Below, piece after piece: positions 36,400 through 47,905 of a DNA stretch of 64,000 bases. Numbering within the stretch: position 1 is the stretch's first letter; each line of letters starts with the position of its first letter. The DNA comes from Tetrastigma voinierianum (taxonomy: Eukaryota; Streptophyta; Magnoliopsida; Vitales; Vitaceae): contig JAEQBH010006377.1 in the NCBI GenBank assembly GCA_016808115.1, forward strand, positions 62,001-126,000. Direction: 5' to 3'. A model generated the notes under the pieces. That model was not told the origin of the DNA and made no database searches. It saw only the letters and a list, made by a program, of their open reading frames with translations. Position numbers and translations under genes: made by a program.

Positions 36400-37560
36400 A
36401 GCGTCACCCTCCAGCCCGACGGGGGCACGAGCTTCGTTAAGAATCCCACGTAAATCCTTTACCAAATAATCCCGAACCTCCTCAACAGGGCCATACTATT
36501 TAAAGCGTTTTCCGTCTGGACCTTCGGAGCTAAGGGTAGTCTCTTCCTAAGAAATTTTGGCGGCTTGTTTGCATCCCTTTGACAAATCCGGCGGTGAGGC
36601 TAGACATCCAGCCCTCCTTTCTTGGTAGGCCGCTAAGCGCCGGATCAGATCAGGTCCACAAACTCCTCTAATCTCGGGCCGACAACCTTAATCTGTTCGG
36701 CCTTCTTTTTCTTCTTTTTCGCTACCTGGGGGGCAAGTTGTGAATATTGCTTGGCCAAAGGTAATTGGGCAAGCTTAGGATCTTGCGCGGACAAGGGTAG
36801 GCAGTCCAGCCGAACAAGGGGTTCTAGAGCAGATTCCGCTTGCAAAGAGCTCCCAGTAGTAGCTTTAGGAGATCGGGGAGCTGGTGCTGTGCTTCACCTG
36901 AGCTGAATGGGCCAGGTGGACGGGAAAAATAAGCACTATGTATGGGAAAGGACTAGCGCCCAGCTCCTGCAGATTCTTCACAGACAGAAAGAGCTCGTGG
37001 TTATGCTTCCTCTTTGTGATCTCAGCGGTAAGCGTGCAGTCTAGCCTTACCCCTTCTCCTGATGACCAGTGGCCTCGCTTGTGCACACTCGCGAATCATC
37101 AAAGAAAAGCAGAGGCATGTCGATAGAAAGGCTGCTAGACAAATATAGTACATCAAAACTTTAAAAAAACTAGGAGCGAGAGGCGAGTTCATATCAAAAG
37201 AGCCACAGAGACGAAACACATCACATGCCACGGGCCCCTAACCAAGACAACCCCTTTCGCCTCCATTTTAGGGGAATCGGGGAGCCCAATTACAAATTGA
37301 AGTCGGGGACTATGGGCCGACATAGATAGGTGGCCCCCGATCCCAAGCTTCAAAGTGTAAATGAAACAAATCTCCACCAACGAGATCACCAGCTGGTAGA
37401 GAGAGTTTAGCGCACTACAACCCTTTAGAATTCGAAAACCATTCGAGTGTACAAGTGCGGGGAGGTAATGCGGGTAAAAATCTGAGCGCTTAGCCAGCGA
37501 TGGGACATGGAATGAAGCCACGTAGGCACTCTAAGGGTAAAGCCAGATGACGTTATCACG
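36400..37560 (-). pseudogene. Degraded retroelement-like ORF of unknown function
   Basis: Minus-strand pieces look protein-like. 37,189-37,521 reads FYPHYLPALVHSNGFRILKG, QLVISLVEICFIYTLKLGI and RLQFVIGLPDSPKMEAKGVV, ending VLVRGPWH. 36,645-36,845 has a KKKKKK stretch. I believe this is a gag-like or uncharacterised protein of plant repeats, but I cannot name the family. Frame changes between the pieces show it is broken. Confidence 0.4.
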
Positions 37561-39110
37561 CCTCCTATGGTTGAGTTGCAGGCCGTCTGACATCTCAGGG
37601 CCCGATTTCGGCAAGAACAGGTGTCTGACCTCGAGTTCCTCTGAGCTATAGCAACAACTAGATTTCTTCCGTTATCGTTTCAGGAGTCCCACTTGGCCTT
37701 AGCCTATTTGCTGGATCGTCTTACGGCCTCTTTAGAATTCTATATGCAAATAAACAAAAATAGAAGAAGACGAGTGGGTCAGCTTGAAGGCAGTGCTTGA
37801 GATGGAAACGACACCTCGAGAAGATAAAGAAGCCAACCACCAGCCCCACTACCTTACATCCACCAATGACAAAAACCCTAAGAAGCATGAGACCAGCCTT
37901 AGTTGAACCTAATGGACACTTGAAAAACACCAGACAATGATGATAAAAAGAAGGTTTAAGACACGAACCTTCTTAAAATCGAAAGTCGTCAAGGTAGAGT
38001 CTTCGATGGCTCATTTGAAAGAAGGTTCGCTCAAAGCATGAAAGAACAAGTGCGAGTAAATAAATAAATAACTTTGAGAAAGCGTAAGCTAACGTGAAAC
38101 CCTGCCACACATTTGCGGGGTAAGGCGCTATGACGCATTGTGCCGTCGAGCAAAGTGTGTCATTATATATTGGGGGGGTGTGTTTCCCTACGCTTTAAAC
38201 CTGTAGAGGCATCACCCAGGAGGAATTCAACTCTCCGTTCTGCACGTTTAAAAGGCGACTTTGAAAGGAAAGTTTCGCAGCGTAGAAAAGGCAAAATTGT
38301 AGGAGTAAAAAAATTTTGAAAACGTAAAACTCTTCATTAAAACTACCCTTATTTGTGAGGGTAAAACTCATGAGTGGTCATCGTCGTAGAGCAAAGTGTG
38401 TCGTATATATATTGGGGAGCGTGCATTTCCCACACGCTGCAGCATGAAGCGTCGCGGTGCGTTCAATTCGCGTGCGTTTAATCTGGCGATATTTTGTGGA
38501 AAGCGCGAGTCAGGTTGGGGAGAAAATGGGGCTGATGTAAATCTGTGGTTTGCAAGCCCGTTACTCAGCGAACCTAAGGCCCTGACTCGCTTGGCGGGTC
38601 CACCTAGCCCGGTGATATGTAGGCGTGAATGGCTGTATTAAAGCTGGTAAGCTTAACTGAGCGAAATCTGGAGGCTCATCTATGAAGGTCGGGGTATCCT
38701 CCTAGAGGCGACCTCGAGGCGGTAGTTTAAGGTTCAAGTCCCAGACTAGTAGTCACTCACAGCATGGCAAAGTTCTCATGGACGAATGGATAAAGGTGGG
38801 AATCTGTAATGTATTTATCAAAAAATTCTGGTTTGAAGGCGAAGAGGAAATGCTATGCGAAGATTAATCGATAAGGAAGAATTAGTCTTTGATAAGAAAA
38901 TAGATATTTTGTTCACAGAAAGGATATTCTTTCTAGAGAAAAAGGGAGGGATTCGTGAAACCTTTATATAATCGGAGGATCTGCGCGATGAGTATCTGTC
39001 CGTATGCAAACTTCATTTTCTTCATGCTAGTATTTTGCACTCCAATCCTCGGAGGCGGTCGCCTTTACTCCTTGCTTGTCGCCCTTTTTGTAGGTTTACG
39101 TTGCGTGTTG
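37561..39110. other. Repeat-derived region without a readable gene
   Basis: It contains a direct repeat: GTCGAGCAAAGTGTGTC followed by ATATATTGGGG (38,145-38,175) and GTAGAGCAAAGTGTGTC followed by ATATATTGGGG (38,385-38,418). AACGTAAAACTCTTCATTAA text near 38,320 may come from a retroelement LTR. A GGTTCAAGTCC word at 38,730-38,740 resembles a tRNA/SINE B box, but no convincing A box or fold was found. Confidence 0.4.
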
Positions 39111-39113
39111 ATG

Positions 39114-39666
39114 TCAGGAGGTTAGATGATCAGTATTACGTGTCGTCGGAGTTGTTTGGCATGTGGCTTCCCTTTCATCTAAGTTTCCGGTTTTGACCTG
39201 AGCTTTTAGTCCAGAGAGATGGTCATGGAGAGACGAAAAAAGGGTTAATGCAGCTCTGTTAATGGAGACAGAGGGGCATTCTTTGGTGCAGAGGAACTTA
39301 AACTCAGGAGAGGGAACTAAATCTCCCCCTTCAGGAAGAGGGTATTGAGTACAGTCAGGTGAAGGGATGAAAACTACAATCGTGCGATTGGGAGTTGGAT
39401 GGTAAACCATCAGTTGAACAGAGCAAGGGAAGGCTGTTTGGCCTCTCTGAAATTCAAATTTCTTAGCCAAATCATAGTCGATTAGATTGGATGTCACCAC
39501 GAAATTTTCCAGTTCTCCGGCAGAGCTAAACCTGCAACCATAGACCCAACCAGAAAAAGGAATGTATTAAGCAGAACAAAGCAATGATTTGATTCTAAGA
39601 GCCAAAAAATGGAGCAGAGATATTGACACATACAAAGGATCTTGAGTTCTCCTCCTTCCTCTCTTA
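39114..39666 (-). pseudogene. SAG101: SAG101-like copy C, N-terminal exons only
   Basis: Exon 2 (39,531-39,198; 334 bp, the same length as in the near-complete copy) is fully open. It reads FSSAGELENFVVTSNLID, NRTIVVFIPSPD and LCTKECPSVSINRAAL, with the same splice signals. Exon 1 would end at 39,634, but its ATG is replaced (AAG-rich text). The lipase-like and EP-domain exons that should follow to the left are absent; similarity ends at about 39,110. It is therefore a truncated duplicate at the edge of the cluster. Confidence 0.75.
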
Positions 39667-39914
39667 ATTCTTCCTCGGACATACCTAGCCGGTAGTCACA
39701 ATGCAACAAGAACATTGCTAGAAACAACATTATACGGGAGGATGAAGGGAATCGAAACAACTTAGAAATTGTTAAAGAAAGGTTACAAAAGTCAGTCAAG
39801 GAACCAAGATGTTTCCCCGGTTATCATACGATCTGACCGTGATGACTAGTCCTGTATCTGATCTCATTTCCATGAAAGCCGTCCTATGAGTACAAAAAAA
39901 AAAAAAAAAGAAGG

Positions 39915-40075
39915 GCATCTTCCAGAAGGGAGAGAATTTGACTTTACTGCTGAAATCCCAATTTCAAGGACTACAATACTTCCTAGAGGATGAATTTGTG
40001 CACTTCAGATTCAAAATAGCTGATGCCGTTACCAACTTCCATTCTTCTTCCCTCGTGTTTCAAACCTGTTAGTCA
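39915..40075 (-). pseudogene. Copy of the last PIGN exon (near SAG101 copy C)
   Basis: The minus strand repeats the PIGN final exon and its flank: acceptor CTAACAG, GTTTGAAACAC, then GGAAGTTGGTAACGG, ending TCCTCTAGGAAGTATTGTAG. The real exon (48,811-48,647) ends TCCTCTAGGAAAGCATTGTAG. About 60 bp in the middle are deleted. The flanking AAATCCCAATTT text is also shared. It marks one edge of the duplicated unit. Confidence 0.75.
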
Positions 40076-40559
40076 TCATAATGTTATTAGCAACAGCAAA
40101 GCTTTCAGAAACAAGCTAATAAATATTTCCACGCGGAAAAATCAAAACCAGTCAATAATCCTCCACCAATCTTTTTGAAGGCCCATGAAATGAATAATTG
40201 AAGTATATTTGGGAGATTCTTGCTTCACTGTTGTTTTCCTTCTTCCTTACTGGACCCATGTATAGGTTTTATATGTATGGTGCTTAACGGACTTTAATCA
40301 TGTGGATAGTTGTATAGGATTAACACCCATATTTAATGCTAAATCCATGAAAGTTTATGGCTAAAAATATACTTCACCATTCAGACTTATCTATCTGCAT
40401 GTTTTTCTTGATTCCCTTAGTTTATTTTTGATAACAAATGATTCTTCACTATAAGTACAAGAATTTGTACTAAATATTGAAGGTATTTATACTAGTATTA
40501 AAGTTTATCCATTGTGAATATATTTGTATACTTTTCTTTAATTTTTTTGAGACCTTTTA

Positions 40560-43060
40560 TGGAAACAACTAGAAATTTGTTTATGGTTATATAAATGGCA
40601 AATATAGAGAATTTTTTCCTTCATATATTTTTCAGACATACAGATGTGGGGGCTACAATTTTAAGGAATTTGCTTTGGATGTTCTTAACAAGAAGGGAGA
40701 AAGAAGGAGGAATTAATTTGGGCAAAGGTCACACCTCCATTTTTATTCAAAACAATAAAGCACAACAAAGAAACTGGATTATTTACAACCATATTGAACT
40801 CATATCTAGCAGCCTCTCCAGGAAGTCATAATCATCATATTTATGACTCTTCATAAAGAGTTGACCAATAATTGAAGTATAGAAATTATAGAAAGCATCT
40901 TCTGGAGCTCATGGCCCATTCTCACCATTTCATGAAACTTCCTTTCTACTCCAAGAAAATCTCAGGGGACACTGCAAGTTCTCAATCTGTTTCAGTTGCT
41001 GCTTCCCCAAACTCAACCAGATTTTTCATGATGATTCTCTCTGCTCAGATTGGAGTTTGCATGGTTGAGCGATTGGCATGACAAGATAGCGTCCTCACAT
41101 GTGCCAAAAGCAGGAATCATCAGTTAGGAACAGACACCTTCTTATTCTTGGAATCCAGGCATCTCTAGTGGTGTTTTTTGCAGCTTCGTCATACAATTTC
41201 TCAACAGCTTGTAAAGTGGAGATCTTCCGTTGTTATATAGTCTCTTCCACCATCCCTGTAGAAGATGGCAATGTCAGTGGTTCTACCATTCTTCTAAATA
41301 TTGTCATGACTGGAACAAGCGGTTCGTAATTATCTGCCTTCCTTCTGGGGTTTCCGCTCTGCTTGTGCTACCATGTCTTCCCAGTAAGTTGTCAGTTGTC
41401 CCATAAACTCTTCAATTCTAACGTCCCTTTGAAAGTCCCCATTTTTGAAGCAATCATAGTAACATTTGTTTGCTTCCTTTGATTCTAACTTCTTATACCC
41501 ATTCTAGCATAACCATGTATTTTTCATTCAGTTCCTTAGCATCAGAAGCTTTAGTTTTTCTTGGCAAGGGTGCAACTCACTTCCATTCTAGTTGTATCAA
41601 TGTTGTGCTGCATCATCAACAGCCATATGAATTTAAAACATGGGGGCAAGTTATGCAGATATCCCCAGAAACAAGGCAGTTTGTCGATTGGTGGTGTTAA
41701 GTGTAAATCATAACACATAACATCACTGGATGGGAGAAAGCTGTTTACCTTTGCTGGATCAATTCAATTGTCTTGAGTTCCATCCGATCCCATCTGAGAA
41801 ATGGATATGCAAACCTTTCACCCTTACAGTTGAGGTCCCTTGCAGGTGCTGTTCTTTAGGTTTCTTAAAATCTCCCCATAATCAACAACCTGCAATAATC
41901 CTCCGGCAACCTCTGATGATACGACTGTCAAAATTTTCAAAATTAAATCAGGGTCGTCAAAACAAGCACAATAATTTCAAACTGAGATATGTCCCCAAAG
42001 GGCTTACATGGCAGTAGCTTGTGAATGGGAGGATGTGGGAGCTGATCTGCCAGATGACCGGAGAGTGTAGGGAGTGGGTCTTTGTCAAGCACTAGATGCA
42101 GGAAGAAAGATTCCAGTGCTGGGAGTGTTGGAGGGCGAAATTGCCTATGAGTGGTGAACCAAAGGTGATACAAATGGGCAGCATTTGCTTTCTTTTATCC
42201 ATGCTGCTTAGCAGGTATAAGGTGAAGAGACGCGATTGATCCTCCCAGGGGTGCCCAGTGATCAATTGACCTTCCCTCTTATTCAACTGCAGAACAAGTA
42301 ACCGTGTAGAAATCCATGTTAGAATAATGCCACTAATCTCATTTCTAAACTTCCTTTTTATCCACAAGTTTATCTAAAACCGATCAACAGCTAGTCCTGA
42401 TGCAATGTAAATGGATATGTGAGATGTCTTCTTCTTCTTCTTCTTCTTCTTCTTCAGGGAGATTGATTCCATGAGAGAGATCTCATAGTCAAGCTGTTTC
42501 ATGTCTCACAACTGTAAACAAAAAGAAACAAAACTAAAAAGAAGTTTCAGGTTCTGACCTCGGTTTTTAGTCCATAGAGACTGATTTTTGAGAGATTCAA
42601 GAGGGATCCAGCACCCAGCTCTGTTAATGGGACGGAAGGAGGCCATTCTTTGGTGCCAGGAAGTCGAAGTCAGGATAAGGGAACTAAATCTCCTCAGCAG
42701 GGAAGAGGGTATTGAGTGGAGTCAGGTAAAGGGGCAAAGACTACCAGATTGTGCTGTTGGAGTCGGATGATCAATCATGGTTTGAACAGAGGAAGGCAAG
42801 GCTGATTGGCCTCTCTGGAGTTCAGGAATCTTAGCCCAAGCCGCGTCTATTAGATTGGAGGTGACCAACATCTTTGCCTGTTCTCCTGCAGAGCTAAACC
42901 TGCGATCAAAGACCCCAACAGAAAGGACTAAATTAAGCATAAGACAAAGCAGAGATTCCATTCAGAACCACAAAAAAAGAAAAAAAGAAAGGGTAGGACA
43001 TTGATACACATACAAAAGAGACTTGATTCATCCATTCTCCTTTTCATTGTGATGCCTGGA
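40560..43060 (-). pseudogene. SAG101: SAG101-like copy B (all four exons, decayed)
   Basis: Same exon order as the near-complete copy: exon 1 near 43,050-43,018, exon 2 42,899-42,559 (FSSAGEQAKMLVTSNLID, then broken after HPTP), exon 3 about 42,290-41,760, exon 4 about 41,670-40,960. In exon 3 the lipase-like GHSLGG motif is lost (GHPWED in a shifted frame). Exon 4 has several stops, with only short pieces such as RRMVEPL still in phase. A (CTT)n run lies between exons 3 and 2. Its 3' flank (40,560-40,800) matches the flank of copy A (44,860-45,090). Confidence 0.8.
42427..42455. repeat. (CTT)n microsatellite
   Basis: About nine CTT units in the intron between exons 2 and 3 of SAG101 copy B. 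The same position in copy A (about 46,794-46,803) has only three. Confidence 0.9.
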
Positions 43061-43199
43061 CACAACTGCAGAAGAGAACAAGACCAGAAACAGTTTTTTA
43101 TCAGGAGGATGAAGGGAATACAGACGCTTGGTGTTAAAGAAAGACTACAAAAGACAAAAGTCAGTCAACCAAGACACTCCCCCGGTTCTTACGCGGTAT

Positions 43200-43560
43200 G
43201 ACAATGTTGCTGTAGGGGAAATTTCGTTTCCTATACCCAGCTACTTCCTTCATACCCCACCTGATCTTATTAAACTAACACCCCCCTCAAAAGCTTCAAT
43301 ATTTTTAATGTCTTTTTTACACCCCACCTGGTTTCTGAAGCTACCATATAACCCATTTGCCCCTATTTTCATAATTTGCTTCAAGAGTATAAAAAACGAT
43401 GCTATCTTTCAGAAAGAAGGGGATACAGAATTGACTTTGATGCTGAAATCCCATTAAAGGAGACCTACAATGCTTTCCTAGAGGATATATGGCGAGCCAG
43501 ATTGGTATGAATGAATAGATATCTCTTGTTTATATGTTTGTGAGGTCAAAAGCAATATAC
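43200..43560 (-). pseudogene. Copies of an EP-domain fragment and the PIGN 3' end
   Basis: 43,225-43,390 matches 47,620-47,880 (both share CCACTTCCTTCATACCC-like text and AATTTTTAATGTC); that is the SAG101 EP-domain fragment. 43,400-43,545 matches the end of the last PIGN exon and its 3' flank (TGCTGAAATCCCA, CTACAATGCTTTCCTAGAGG). Together they are the second copy of the block that lies at 47,620-48,850. Confidence 0.7.
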
Positions 43561-43739
43561 AAACATAATGCTATCAACAACTTTTAGAAACAAACTAATA
43601 AGATGTATGTTCATATTTCCCACGCGATTAACCCCAAAACGACGAGTCAATAATCCTGCTGGTATTTGGTGGCAGCTTAGGACTCAAAGAATGTCAGCAA
43701 GGCAAAAACTCCATTAGAAGGAAAGTGAAATTGTTTGGA

Positions 43740-44760
43740 GAAGGTGTTTTGGGGCAAAAGCATGAAAAGAAGATGAAGTTTATAACTGATCAGAGAGAGT
43801 AGAAAGAGGGAGAAGGATGTGACTTACAAAGATCAATGCTATTCTCCACGTCAAACAAGCTATGATGTCGTATCTTATATCGGATGGTGGAGAAACTACT
43901 GCTTATTTATATAAGTATAGGTTTTTTACCAGTGCAAGGCTTGCTTTTAAGGCCTTGAGGATCCGCCCCGGGGGCAAAGTGAATGATATCCCTACCTTAA
44001 TTGGTACGAGTGGATTCCTGAAAGTGTCCAGGCCCAATCTTCGACCCCCGATGTGGAGTTCCATTCCATTTAGCGTGGAGGTATTTATCACATTTAGCCT
44101 TGTAATCGGATAGGGGTGTTCGTCGTATCACCGTATCAGGATAAGGAGAGAAACTTCACGGCTCTATATAAGTTCATATGGCCCTAATAGGCAGCGTTTT
44201 AAAACCATAAGGCTCTGAATTGCTTTGAAATACAAAAAGTTGTGTTTCTACCTTTATGCTTGGTGGTGAGGTGGAACATTGATGGAGGATGGAGAAGAGA
44301 CTTTTGGAGAGTCAGGAACCATTGATATGGGTTCCTCTTAATCATCAGCGAGCTTTAAAACCGTGAAAATCAGCTAGGTCAGCAGACAAATATTCAGTTC
44401 CAGTGAGTCATTACAGGCATGTATTGTGTGTCAGGATGACTTTACCCTCATACTTCTCATGGGACACAGGGACATTTTCACCTTACTTGAACAGAGAAGT
44501 GTGTTTCCAAATGGTATCCATGCCATAAGTACAAAGGCAACTCCACCATTGTTAAACCAGTTATACCATCAAAGTAATCAAGAAATTAGAGATACCCAAT
44601 TAATAAAAGTAGGAATGTAAGGTTGCAAAACCAAGAAATATATACAAGTCAGTTGGGACATGAGGCCACTAGCTGAAAACAAAGAGAAGAGAACTATCGA
44701 GAAACCTATGACAAACAAAATTATGGGATAACTTAGACATACATATATCCTTAATAAAAT
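43740..44760 (-). pseudogene. Copy of PIGN exons 13-14, split by an insertion
   Basis: 43,790-43,857 matches the start of intron 14 and the 3' end of exon 14 (GATGTGACTTACAAAGATCA). 44,430-44,540 matches the rest of exon 14 (GGATGACTTTACCCTC, GACATTTTCACCTTACT). 44,560-44,720 matches exon 13 and its flanks (AGAGATACCCAATT, GAGGCCACT). The originals are at 50,610-51,070. About 570 bp of unrelated sequence interrupts exon 14. Confidence 0.8.
43858..44428. mobile_element. ~570-bp insertion in the copied PIGN exon 14 (solo LTR or SINE?)
   Basis: It is absent from the matching place at 50,690. It contains GAGGATCCGCCCCGGGGGCA, a TATA-like CTCTATATAAG at 44,161, and AATTGCTTTGAAATAC near the right side. 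It could be a solo LTR running from TGATGTCG to TTACAGGCA. No target duplication was seen and no coding text is present. Confidence 0.45.
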
Positions 44761-45196
44761 CATAATATATAAAATAAATAAACAAATAACACATGCAGCT
44801 ATGAGTGTTTCAAGCTGATGGAATTCTGCCTTTTCTGTTTTTAATATAGAAAACTAGAAACATTGTTTATAGTGATATATAAATAACAAATATGACACTT
44901 TTTCTTCATATTCTCAGACATACTAGATGTGGGGCTAATTTCTAAGGGGTTTGATTTGTATGCCTGGAATGTTTATTTTTTAACAAAGAAGAGTGGGAAA
45001 GAAGGAAGAAAATTTGGGCAAAAGGTCACACTTTCTATTTTTATTCATTTGAGTGCTCACAGAACCACCAACACAACACAGAAACTGGGTTGCCCTCTAA
45101 CCATACTGTTCCTATCTGGCATCGAACGTCCACTTACACTCCATATCTGCCCGTCTTCATGAAGTCAATAAATTGGATAAATCGTAGACTGCAGGG
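44760..45196 (-). other. 3' flank of SAG101 copy A, shared with copy B
   Basis: 44,860-45,090 matches 40,570-40,790 (AGACATAC..AGATGTGGGG, then TTTGGGCAAA.GGTCACAC). This shows that the duplicated unit extends past the SAG101 stop codon. No separate gene was seen. Confidence 0.6.
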
Positions 45197-47389
45197 TTAC
45201 TGGGAGAAGCTATGTGGAGCGCCTCTCTCCCACCATGTCATGAAACCAGCTATCAGCTAAAGAAAATCTCGGGGACACTGCATAGTTTTCAATCTGTTCC
45301 ATGACGCCTCCCCAAACTTAACAGATTGTTCATGATGATTCTCTCAGCTCATGAGTAGAGTTTGCATTCGTGAGCGATTTGCATGCAAGATAGCCTCCTC
45401 CACATGTGCCCAAAAGCCACGAATCCTCGGCTAGAACAGACACCTTGCAGCTGGGATCAAATAATCTTCCTCTAGTGGGAGGTTTCGCAGCTTCCTCATA
45501 CCATTGCTCCAACAGCTTGTAATGCTGAGATCTTTCGCTGTTTTTGTAGTCTCTTCCACCACCCTTGTAGAAGACGGCAATGTCCAGTGGTTCAACCATT
45601 CTTCTATACGTTGTCCCTGCAAAGAGCCAACTGGTTCGAAATGATGCTCCTTCCTTCTGGGGTTTCCTCTCTGCTTCTGCAACCATGTCTTCCCAGTAGG
45701 CATTGAGATGTCCCATAAACTCTCCAATTCTGATGTCTCTTTTAAACTCCCCATTTTTGAAGCAATCGTAGTAACCTTTTTTTGCATCTTTTGATTTCTT
45801 CTTATACCATTCGAGCAGAGCCATGTATTTTTTTATGTCATTCAGTTTCTTGGCATCAAAAGCTTTAGTTTTCTTGGCCAGGGACCTGGCTTCTGCTTCC
45901 ATTCTCCTTATATCAATGTTATGCTGCAGCAGCTGCCATGAATTTAAAACATGAGGACAAGTTATGGAATTTCCGAAATAACAAGGCAGTTTTATCAGAT
46001 TTTGATGGAGTTGACTGTAAACCGTGCTACAGAATATCACTGAATGGGAGAAAGCAGTTTACCTTTGTTCGATCAATTCCAATTGTCTCAAGTTCCATGA
46101 CGATCCCTGCTGAAAATGGATCTGCAAACCTTTCACCTGCCAGCCGAGGTCCCTTGCAGATTGCCCTCTTCTTTAAGTTTCTTAAAATCTCCCCATAATC
46201 AACAACCTGCAATAATCCTCCAGCAACCTCTGATGATATGAATGTCAAAAATTTCAAAATTAAATCAGGGTCGTCAAAACAAGCACAACCAAGTTCAGAG
46301 CACAAGAGATATGTCCCAAAGGGCTTGTAAGCCGTAGTTTGTGAATGGGAGGATGGTAGGAAGAGTCCAGGGACTGGGTCTTTGTTAGACACGACATGCA
46401 GGAAGAACGAATTCCACTGGGAGTGTTGGAGGCCAAAATCGCCTATAAGGGGTGATCCAAAGGTGATACAAATGGGGCGGCATTTGCTTTTTTTATTCAT
46501 GCTGTCTAGCAGGTATAAGGTGAAGAGAGATGCAACAGATCCTCCCAGAGAGTGCCCAGTGATGATTAATTGACCATCCCTCGCAATCAACTGCAAAACA
46601 AATAACCATGTGAAATCCATGTTAGAATAGTGCCACTAATCTCATTTCTAAACTTCCTTTTTTATCCACAAGATATATACAAAGTTTATCTAAAACAAGA
46701 TCTCAACACCGGTTTGGCTGTGTTTCTTTCAAGAGTTCAATCCTAACCGATCAACAGCTAGTCCTGATGAAATGTAAATGGATGTGTGAGACATCTTCTT
46801 CTTGAGGGAGATCGACTCCATAAGAGAGATCTCATAGTCAGGCTGTTTCATGTCTCACAACTGTTAACAAAAAGTAAACGAGATTAAAAATAAGTTTTAG
46901 GTTCTGACCTCAGTTTTCAGTCCAGATAGATGATTTTTGAGAGATTCAAAGAGGTTTAGAGCAGATCTGTTAATGGAGACAGAAGGGCATTCTTTGGTGC
47001 AGAGGAAGTCAAACTCAGGATAGGGAACTAAATCTCCTCCTTGAGGAAGAGAGTATTGAGTGGAGTCAGGTGAAGGGGCAAATACTACAATTGTGCGGTT
47101 CGGAGTTGAATGATAAACCATGGGTTGAACAGAACGAGGCAAAGCTGCTTGGCCTTTCTGAAGCTCAGGAATCTTAGCCAAAGCAACGTCTATTAGATTC
47201 GAGGTGATCACCATATTTGCCAGTTCTCCTGCAGAGCTAAACCTGCAATCAAAGACCCCAACAGTAACAGAAGGCGGCAAAATTAAGCAAGAAGAACAAG
47301 GCAACAATTAGATTCTAAGAACCAAAAAGATAAAGAAGCAGAGACATTGACACTTACAAAGGAACTTGATTCATCGTCCTCCTCTCCAT
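45197..47389 (-). CDS. SAG101: SAG101-like lipase-fold immune regulator, copy A
   Basis: EDS1-family protein; SAG101 pairs with EDS1 in TIR-NLR immune signalling. Four exons: 47,389-47,358, 47,242-46,909, 46,590-46,063 and 45,932 to about 45,197, with GT-AG introns and matching phases (32, 334 and 528 bp). Start MERRTMNQVP; the second Met at 47,374 is also possible. Exon 3 holds LIITGHSLGGSVASLF, with the lipase serine motif. Exon 4 holds the EP domain: EWYKKKSKDAKKGYYDCFK, YRRMVEPLDIA, DSWLLG. The frame stops at 45,330 (about 498 codons). The same frame resumes with VMEQIENYAVSP, and another frame gives FMTWW to a stop at 45,197. Three one-base losses explain the break; decay or sequence error are both possible. 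Confidence 0.8.
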
Positions 47390-47641
47390 GTTGATGCCTG
47401 GTCTGGTCACTATGCCAAAAGAACAAGACCATAGAAATCGTATTATATGGGAAGTTCAAGGAAAATACAGACAACTTGTCCTAGAAATTGTTGAAGCAAG
47501 ACTACAAAAGTCAGTCAACGACCCAAGATTCTTCCTGTTCCTACACGGTATGGAGTCCACTAAGTTTCAGATATGTGATTTCTTAGTCATGGAAGGCTGT
47601 GTCTGTGAGGTAATTTCGTTTGCAAAATCCAGCCACTTCCT

Positions 47642-47905
47642 TCATACCCACCTGCTATTGGCCACCAACACTCCCTTTATTACATAAGGCTGCAAAGTCA
47701 GTTGTTCAAACATACTTCTGAGGGCCCTCAGCTCTACTCCTTCTACCATGTCTTCCCAGTATCTTCTTGGGGCTTCAATTTTTAATGTCTCTTTCACACT
47801 CCTGCTTTTTGAGCTATCATAATAACCAACTTGCCCCACTTCATAGTTTGTTTCTTGTACCGTTCTAGCAGACCATGTCCAGTTTTATGTCATCCTGAAG
47901 CCTCA
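47642..47905 (-). pseudogene. SAG101 EP-domain fragment D
   Basis: A minus-strand open piece, 47,839-47,642, reads QVGYYDSSK, ETLKIEAP and RRYWEDMVEGVELRALRSMF. It matches the GYYD...YWEDMVAEAE part of the copy A EP domain, followed by divergent text. Lipase-like and C-terminal parts are missing. It lies between copy A and the PIGN last exon, and a second copy lies at 43,225-43,390. It is a leftover of a further SAG101 gene. Confidence 0.7.

Noticed and set aside
38640..38760. Possible tRNA or SINE at GGTTCAAGTCC
   Set aside because: A B-box-like word alone; no A box at the right distance and no cloverleaf could be drawn.
45197..47389. EDS1 or PAD4 instead of SAG101
   Set aside because: The short N-terminal exon, FSSAGELANMV start, SINR and YRRMVEPLDIA context fit SAG101 best as I recall the family; EDS1 and PAD4 are longer and read differently at the start.
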